From Candidatus Nitrosacidococcus sp. I8 (lineage in GTDB: Bacteria > Pseudomonadota > Gammaproteobacteria > Nitrosococcales > Nitrosococcaceae), in contig NZ_OX241534.1 in NCBI RefSeq assembly GCF_945836005.1, positions 806,001 through 870,000 on the forward strand: DNA of 64,000 bases, read 5' to 3'. Each line of letters starts with the position of its first letter. Positions within the stretch are counted from its first letter, which is position 1. Shown here piece after piece: positions 58,487-64,000 of this stretch. The notes below the pieces were generated by a model. It was not told the origin of the DNA. It saw nothing but the letters and a program-made list of their open reading frames with translations, and did no database searches. A program made the translations under genes and the position numbers.

Positions 58487-59272
58487 TTAAATTTTTGAGT
58501 TTTCTTTAGGGCTGGATTCTTCTTGCTCTTGCACTATTTCTTCTAAACTTTCTTCATTATTTTGTGTATTTGCTTCTATTTTACGTGCCTCAGTTAAAGC
58601 ACTGGCTACTAATCCTGCTGGGATAGTTACAATACCTACTCCAATGAGTAGAATAAAAAAAGTAAAAGCTCTCCCACCAGTAGTAATAGGATAAATATCT
58701 CCATAACCTACCGTAGTTAAAGTCACAATTGCCCACCAAGCACTATGAAAGATAGAAGAGAATACTTTAGGTTGTACTGGATTTTCAAAATAATAAATAC
58801 CAGCAGAAGCAAGAAACAGGAAAATACCAGCTACAGTAAGAAAAAGAATTATCTCCTCTCTTGCTAATTTGTAGGCGATAGCAAATCGATTTAGTGCTTT
58901 ATTATAGCGAACGAGTTTAAATGCTCTAAAAATTCTTAAGGCTCTAAAAGCTCTTAGGGAGAGCAGATGAGTAGAGTTATTAATAAGGAAAGGTAAGATT
59001 GCAAGTAAATCTATGATGCCATAAAAACTCAAAATATATCGGATTGGTTTTTTAGCTACATAGATTCTCAAGATATACTCTATGGTAAAGATGATGACTG
59101 AAATAGCTTCAATTTTTCTTAGGAGGTACTTTGTCTCTGGCGTATTATCGGGCAAAGTATCTATAGCATAGGCAAGGAGTGAAGAGAAAATAAGAAACTG
59201 AATAATGGAGTCAAAAATTCTTCCTCCTTTTGAAGTATGATCTTCTATGATATTACGCAGTTGAGATCTCAT
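58487..59272 (-). CDS. Voltage-gated potassium-channel-like protein
   Basis: This 261-residue protein has six helices in the Kv arrangement. Helix S4 carries repeated arginines (RAFRALRIFRAFKLVRY, about 105-121). The pore helix leads to the selectivity filter TTVGYGDIYP (about residues 188-197). The C-terminal tail is acidic and lacks a nucleotide-binding or RCK domain. It probably conducts K+ across the inner membrane; ion selectivity comes from the filter sequence only. It lies 15 bases after metG on the same strand. Confidence 0.88.
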   Translation of the reverse strand: MRSQLRNIIEDHTSKGGRIFDSIIQFLIFSSLLAYAIDTLPDNTPETKYLLRKIEAISVIIFTIEYILRIYVAKKPIRYILSFYGIIDLLAILPFLINNSTHLLSLRAFRALRIFRAFKLVRYNKALNRFAIAYKLAREEIILFLTVAGIFLFLASAGIYYFENPVQPKVFSSIFHSAWWAIVTLTTVGYGDIYPITTGGRAFTFFILLIGVGIVTIPAGLVASALTEARKIEANTQNNEESLEEIVQEQEESSPKENSKI

Positions 59273-59414
59273 GGCTACACTAATTCGAAACGTAACAGGG
59301 TATTTAGAAGTAATTTATAATTACAAAAGATGTATTTTAAATACGTTTTAATTTTTTGTCTCACTTTACTAGATATATTTATTTTAAATTTGAATATAAA
59401 GAGCACAGTTTATT

Positions 59415-60497
59415 ATGATAACCCAAGCCCAAATTGAAACTGCCCTAAAAAGTTATCAAGACCCCTACCTTAATCAAGATTTAATTTCCGCAGAAGCTAT
59501 TGAAGATATTTTAATTGAATCTCAGAAAATTACGGTAAAAATTAAACTTGGTTTTCCTGCAAAAGGATATATCCCTACTTTAGAGCAAGCAATTAAAGAA
59601 AAACTTATTTCTCTAGCACCTGATTATAAAATTGAAATCATGATTACTTGGGAGATTGCATCTCATCAAGTACAACAGGGTAAGCCATTTCCTGATATAA
59701 AAAATATTGTTGCAGTTGCCTCTGGTAAAGGAGGAGTAGGAAAATCTACGGTAGCTGCTAATCTTGCCCTTGCTCTAGCAGTAGAAGGGGCCAGCGTAGG
59801 AATGTTAGATGCAGATATTTATGGTCCAAGCCAACCAAGGATGCTGGGGATTCAACAACGCCCCCATGTGGTGGACGGTAAATCTATGGATCCCGTTATT
59901 AATTATGGCATTCAGATTATGTCTATAGGATTTTTAATAAATGAAGAAGATCCCATGATTTGGCGCGGGCCTATGGTAACTTCCACATTACAACAGATGC
60001 TGCAAGATACTAATTGGCGGGGGATTGATTATTTAGTTGTAGATCTTCCTCCGGGTACTGGGGATATTCAACTCACCCTATCCCAAAAAGTGCCTGTCAG
60101 TGGGGCAGTGATTGTCACTACCCCACAAGATATTGCTCTTTTGGATGCTCGTAAGGGGCTTAAAATGTTTGAAAAGGTCAATATCCCTGTTTTAGGCATT
60201 GTAGAAAATATGAGCCTTCATATTTGTAGTCAATGTGGTCATGAAGAGGCAATTTTTAGCGAAGGGGGTGGGGCACAAATGGCAGCTCAATATAATGTAC
60301 CTTTATTAGGTGAACTCCCTTTGGATAAGAGAATTAGGGAAGATGCAGATAATGGCTACCCCAGCGTAGTTACTGATCCTGAAGGAAGGATTGCCCAAAC
60401 ATTTAGAGAAGTAGCACGGAGGATAGCAGCGCAACTTTCTCTAAGAAATAAAGATTCTCGGACTCAAGCACCGCAAATATCCATTGAAGATAATTAA
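59415..60497 (+). CDS. apbC: Iron-sulfur cluster carrier ApbC/Mrp
   Basis: This P-loop ATPase carries Fe-S clusters to target proteins. The 360 residues have an N-terminal MIP18-type domain (about 1-85), the deviant Walker A VASGKGGVGKSTVAANLAL (about 96-114), the YLVVDLPPGTGDIQLTL motif near 212 and the metal-binding CSQCGHEEAIFSEGG near 276. Gene partners are not obvious. In many gammaproteobacteria the gene lies near metG, divergently oriented as here. Confidence 0.94.
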   Translation: MITQAQIETALKSYQDPYLNQDLISAEAIEDILIESQKITVKIKLGFPAKGYIPTLEQAIKEKLISLAPDYKIEIMITWEIASHQVQQGKPFPDIKNIVAVASGKGGVGKSTVAANLALALAVEGASVGMLDADIYGPSQPRMLGIQQRPHVVDGKSMDPVINYGIQIMSIGFLINEEDPMIWRGPMVTSTLQQMLQDTNWRGIDYLVVDLPPGTGDIQLTLSQKVPVSGAVIVTTPQDIALLDARKGLKMFEKVNIPVLGIVENMSLHICSQCGHEEAIFSEGGGAQMAAQYNVPLLGELPLDKRIREDADNGYPSVVTDPEGRIAQTFREVARRIAAQLSLRNKDSRTQAPQISIEDN

Positions 60498-60574
60498 TAA
60501 ATAAGTATTTTCATATTCTTGTAAATTACTTATGCTAAGCTAATTTGATTTAGTATAGAAAGAACATAGAATAA

Positions 60575-61378
60575 ATGATTGATTTACATTGTCACATCTT
60601 ACCTGAAATTGATGACGGCGCACCTGACTTAGAAACAGCTCTAGCTATGGCTAAAGTAGCTACTGGAGATGGTATTACCACTACTGCATGTACCCCTCAT
60701 ATTTACCCTGGTCTTTATGACAATACGGTAGAGGGAATTAAAGAGGCAATAGAAAAATTACAGCAACAATTTATATTCGCTGGAATTGAACTCAAATTAG
60801 TGCTTGGGGCAGATATACAAATTACGCCTGATCTAAGGCAAAAACTGCAGGATAAAAGAGTACCTACTTTGAATGGATCTCGTTATTTTCTCTTTGAACC
60901 ACCTCATCATGTACACCCTCCTGGGTTTGCTGATCTAGCATTTAACGTAGCTGCCCATGGTTATGTCCCAATCATTACTCATCCAGAGCGCCTCACTTGG
61001 GTAGGAGATCACTATTCAGTATTTAAGGACTTAGCCTTAAAAGGAACTTGGATTCAAATCACTGCAGGGAGCTTAACCGGTCGATTTGGTAAAAGTGCTC
61101 AGTACTGGGGAGAAAAAATGTTGGATGATGGGCTGGTCCATATCCTAGCTACTGATTCCCATGGAGTAAAAAAACGACCTCCCCTACTAGGGGAAGGAAT
61201 GGTTGCTGCAGAAAAATGGGTGGGCGATCAAGAAGCAAGATATTTAGTAGAAGATCGTCCCCAAGCTATTCTCAACAATCAATCTCCTGATTCTATTCCT
61301 AAAATTCCAGCTCTATTAGGAACAGGTTCCACAAAAATAAAAAAGAAAGGCTTATTTTCATGGCTAAAATCTGGATAA
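60575..61378 (+). CDS. CpsB/YwqE-type tyrosine phosphatase (PHP family)
   Basis: This 267-residue metal-dependent phosphatase has the PHP metal ligands MIDLHCHILPEIDDG (residues 1-15), the ACTPHIYPGLYDN loop, THPERL near 149 and ATDSHG near 199. Enzymes of this family dephosphorylate the tyrosine kinase that controls exopolysaccharide chain length. The gene lies 115 bases upstream of that kinase gene. This CpsB-type partner is better known from Gram-positive bacteria, in place of the small Wzb-type phosphatase of enterics. Confidence 0.88.
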   Translation: MIDLHCHILPEIDDGAPDLETALAMAKVATGDGITTTACTPHIYPGLYDNTVEGIKEAIEKLQQQFIFAGIELKLVLGADIQITPDLRQKLQDKRVPTLNGSRYFLFEPPHHVHPPGFADLAFNVAAHGYVPIITHPERLTWVGDHYSVFKDLALKGTWIQITAGSLTGRFGKSAQYWGEKMLDDGLVHILATDSHGVKKRPPLLGEGMVAAEKWVGDQEARYLVEDRPQAILNNQSPDSIPKIPALLGTGSTKIKKKGLFSWLKSG

Positions 61379-61493
61379 TATTTTATTTGCCTCTATCGTT
61401 TTTTAGATTTTAACTTATCTATACTTAGCTTAATATAATAGGTCAGTTAGAGTTAAGCAGCAATTTTTTATGGCTATTCTAAAAATAATTTAA

Positions 61494-63794
61494 ATGAATC
61501 ACGAGGAACAATCTTCCCACCCCGCCTCTAACGTTTCTTCCTCAGGTAATTTTATTACCGAGCGAGATCTTTCCTCTTTTGCCCTTTCCCATGGAGGAAT
61601 ACACCCACAAGAGGATGAGGATGAAATCCATCTCTTTGAGCTCTGGCATATTTTAGTCCGCCGTAAATGGACCATATTTGTTTTCTTTCTAGTGGTGACT
61701 ATTATTGGCATGACCGCAAGTTTTTTAATGACTCCTATTTATCGATCAGGGGTGACCTTGCTTATTGATCCAGAAGGACAAAACATTACTAATTACCAGG
61801 ATGTCACGCCTACAGAATCGGCTGCCTCTCGTGATGATTTCTATCAAACCCAATATGGACTCTTAAAGAGCTATAGCTTGGCAAAGCGAGTATTTCAAGA
61901 ACTTGAGCTTGCTGATCACCCCTTATTTGCAAAAAAAGAACCTTCTCTAATCGGGCAGTTAAAGGGGTTTATCAAAAACTTAGGAAAAGAAAAAGATGCA
62001 GATGAGGAGAAAGATGAAGATTTAGCCACCGAAAAATTAGTCACAGAGTTTCAAGAAGGATTTACTATTGCCCCAGTTAAAAGCTCTAGATTAGTGGAAG
62101 TTTACTATGATAGCCCTGATCCAAAGCTCTCGACTCAAGTAGCCAGTGCTCTTTCTCAAGCTTTTATTAATACTAGCTTGGAACGACGCTATGAAGCCAG
62201 TGCTTATGCTCGAGATTTTTTAAAAGATCGGCTACTACAAATTAAAGCTCGATTGGAAGAGGCAGAGGAAAAACTGGTGGAATATGGTAATAGCCATGAA
62301 ATTATTGATGTGGGAGAAAACCAATCTCAAGTTGCTAATGAATTACAAAAAATTACCCTATCCCTTGCCCTTGCCAGAGAATCCCGAGCTAAAACGGAAG
62401 CCACTTATCAGCAAATGCTAAAGACCAACGATAAAGGGTTATCTCGTATTTTACAGGATCCAATGATCAGAGATTTACAGGAAAGCTTAGCAAAAATTGA
62501 AAATGAATATGCAGAAAATCTCAATATCTATAAGCCAGATTATCCTAAAATGGTACAACTTAGAAAACAGGCTGATAAATTAAAGGAACAAATCCAAGAG
62601 AGCGTTCAGGACATAAGGTCAGCAATTACTGCTGATCGGGGAGAAGCTATTGTACTAGAGCAAACCTTAGAAGAAAAATCCCAAGAGATCAAAGCAGAAA
62701 TTAAAGATTTAGCACGAAGAAACATTCAATATCAAGTACTAAAAAGAGAAGCGGATACCAGCCGTCAGCTGTATGAAGGACTCCTTCAACGATACAAAGA
62801 AGTAGGAGTTTCTGGTGGAATAGGATCAAATAATATCTCTGTGGTAGATCCGCCTAAGATTCCTATTGATCCCTATAAACCTAAAATCACTTTAAATACC
62901 TTACTTGCCATGTTCCTTGGGCTTTTTGGCGGCATCGGGCTAGCATTTTTATTTGAGCATCTAGATGATACATTGAAACACTCAGAGGAAATTGAAAAGG
63001 CACTTGGGTTACATACTCTAGGTATTATTCCCTTAATTAATACTAAAGAACTTCCTGAAGGACAATCTCTTGCTCTGATTAATATATTGGATAAACGATC
63101 GGCTTTGGCAGAGTCCTACCGATCTTTACGTACTGCATTGCAGTTTGCAACCCCTACAGGGGCACCTAAGAAGTTGCAAATGACCAGTACTAGCCAAGGA
63201 GAGGGAAAAAGTACTTCAGCGGTAAGCCTTGCTATTCATTTTGCTCAAGCAGGACAAAAAACATTGATTATTGATGGGGATTTACGTAATCCTTCGCTAC
63301 ATCGTATTTTTGAAATGGATAATAGTACAGGACTCACCAACTATTTAGCTGGAAACTTTAGCCCAGCAGAGATTAGTCAAGGGACAATTGTACCTAATCT
63401 TTTTGTGATTACCTCAGGTCCTCTTCCTCCTGATCCTGCAGAGTTACTAGGGAGTGCTAAAATGATGTCCTTACTCTCCATTGCTCAAGAAAAATTCGAC
63501 CATATTATTATAGACAGTCCCCCAGTATTAGGATTGGCAGATGCATTAATCATAGGTAATCTAGTGGAGGCTACATTATTTGTCATTGCGGCAGGGCAAA
63601 CACGAAAAGCTTTTGCCCAAGGAGCATTGAAGCGATTAAAGGCTGGAAAAAGTAAAGTAATTGGGAGTATTTTGGATAAATTTGATGGTAAAAACCATGG
63701 TTATGGTTATAGCTATGATTATGGTGGCTATCATTACTCTTATGGTGCAGACAAGACCTATGATTATTTACCTGCTGATCATAAATTCGAATAA
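61494..63794 (+). CDS. Wzc-like polysaccharide chain-length tyrosine autokinase
   Basis: This 766-residue inner-membrane protein joins a Wzz chain-length domain (from residue 50; helices near 58-80 and 463-485) with a cytoplasmic tyrosine kinase. Between them is a long coiled-coil region (about 245-430). The kinase has Walker A TSTSQGEGKSTSAVSLAIHF near 562, IDGDLRNPSLHRI and the Walker B FDHIIIDSPPVLG near 662. The C-terminal tail is packed with nine tyrosines in about 25 residues (GYGYSYDYGGYHYSYG), the autophosphorylation cluster. It controls exopolysaccharide length and export together with the CpsB-type phosphatase. Confidence 0.93.
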   Translation: MNHEEQSSHPASNVSSSGNFITERDLSSFALSHGGIHPQEDEDEIHLFELWHILVRRKWTIFVFFLVVTIIGMTASFLMTPIYRSGVTLLIDPEGQNITNYQDVTPTESAASRDDFYQTQYGLLKSYSLAKRVFQELELADHPLFAKKEPSLIGQLKGFIKNLGKEKDADEEKDEDLATEKLVTEFQEGFTIAPVKSSRLVEVYYDSPDPKLSTQVASALSQAFINTSLERRYEASAYARDFLKDRLLQIKARLEEAEEKLVEYGNSHEIIDVGENQSQVANELQKITLSLALARESRAKTEATYQQMLKTNDKGLSRILQDPMIRDLQESLAKIENEYAENLNIYKPDYPKMVQLRKQADKLKEQIQESVQDIRSAITADRGEAIVLEQTLEEKSQEIKAEIKDLARRNIQYQVLKREADTSRQLYEGLLQRYKEVGVSGGIGSNNISVVDPPKIPIDPYKPKITLNTLLAMFLGLFGGIGLAFLFEHLDDTLKHSEEIEKALGLHTLGIIPLINTKELPEGQSLALINILDKRSALAESYRSLRTALQFATPTGAPKKLQMTSTSQGEGKSTSAVSLAIHFAQAGQKTLIIDGDLRNPSLHRIFEMDNSTGLTNYLAGNFSPAEISQGTIVPNLFVITSGPLPPDPAELLGSAKMMSLLSIAQEKFDHIIIDSPPVLGLADALIIGNLVEATLFVIAAGQTRKAFAQGALKRLKAGKSKVIGSILDKFDGKNHGYGYSYDYGGYHYSYGADKTYDYLPADHKFE

Positions 63795-63811
63795 ATTACA
63801 TCGTATTTTAA

Positions 63812-64000
63812 ATGCCTAAAAAACGGCATACTATTGCCGATTTACTGCTTGCAGTTTATCAAAACCCACTTCAATATCAGGATCAATTAAAAAAAGGTTC
63901 TTTGCCAGAGCCTTTTATTGATGTGTTGCGCTTGGGAGCAAATAAGGAAATTCAACTAGATTCTCGTAAAACTGTTAGTTTAGAAACCATTCAAAAAGCA
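63812..64000 (+). CDS. Start of an exopolysaccharide-locus gene, cut by the window
   Basis: An ATG at 63812 opens a frame that runs to the window end (63 codons), beginning MPKKRHTIADLLLAVYQNP. It starts 17 bases after the kinase gene and lies on the same strand, so it is probably cotranscribed. The visible part is mostly polar and helical with no signal peptide. I do not recognise it. Confidence 0.6.
   Translation, partial: MPKKRHTIADLLLAVYQNPLQYQDQLKKGSLPEPFIDVLRLGANKEIQLDSRKTVSLETIQKA

Overview
The window looks like chromosomal DNA of an AT-rich gammaproteobacterium (GC roughly 37-40 %, judged by eye). The run accA-tilS-pyrG-kdsA-eno-ftsB-ispD-ispF next to dnaE, the rsxABCDE operon and ampD/nadC/cysG are typical of that class. 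A CbbY-like phosphatase (a Calvin-cycle accessory family) and PEP-CTERM proteins fit an autotrophic Chromatiales-type organism. A relative of Nitrosococcus/Nitrosacidococcus is my best guess, with low confidence. I saw no tRNA, rRNA, insertion sequence or CRISPR array.

Layout. 1-6000: an AI-2E/PerM transporter cut by the window edge, a rhodanese, a YqeC-like protein, a small membrane protein, ferredoxin-NADP reductase and glycolate oxidase subunits GlcF/GlcE. 6000-17100: the housekeeping block from dnaE to ispF. 17081-20900: an alpha/beta hydrolase with one nonsense codon, then cysG, nadC and ampD. 20865-32400: a minus-strand envelope-glycan operon that reads as a polyprenyl-phosphate-arabinose pathway (UbiA-type phosphoribosyltransferase, DprE1-like oxidase, DprE2-like reductase, HAD phosphatase, GtrA). 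It also holds a GT-C glycosyltransferase and a tandem array of four paralogous membrane proteins, one of them eroded. 32400-38000: hslR, yheT, acs, a peroxiredoxin, dksA and cbbY. 38000-40480: two tandemly duplicated PEP-CTERM genes, each behind a matching sigma-54 promoter, a conserved upstream inverted repeat and a leader hairpin. 40480-47620: a decayed Type III restriction-modification island (res, fic, zeta-like kinase with a small partner, mod, DUF4391-like remnant). 47700-59300: rlmJ, an unknown protein, nth, rsxEGDCBA, a repeat-interrupted methyltransferase, metG and a Kv-type channel. 59400-64000: an ApbC/Mrp carrier, then an exopolysaccharide-control pair (CpsB-type phosphatase and Wzc-like tyrosine autokinase) and the start of another gene.

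The most striking theme is reading-frame loss through short tandem repeats. The first PEP-CTERM gene carries an exact 29-bp duplication, fic a 4-bp duplication, mod a 7-bp unit present three times, and the methyltransferase after metG a 7-bp unit present six times. In each case a change in copy number would rejoin the two reading frames at that site. The methyltransferase and the first PEP-CTERM gene have no other visible lesion, so they are the best candidates for reversible (phase-variable) switching. mod, fic and res carry further lesions and look dead.

Surface functions dominate the accessory part: lipid-linked arabinose glycan, PEP-CTERM secreted proteins under sigma-54 control, and tyrosine-kinase-controlled exopolysaccharide. 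They may cooperate in building an extracellular matrix, but that link is inference.
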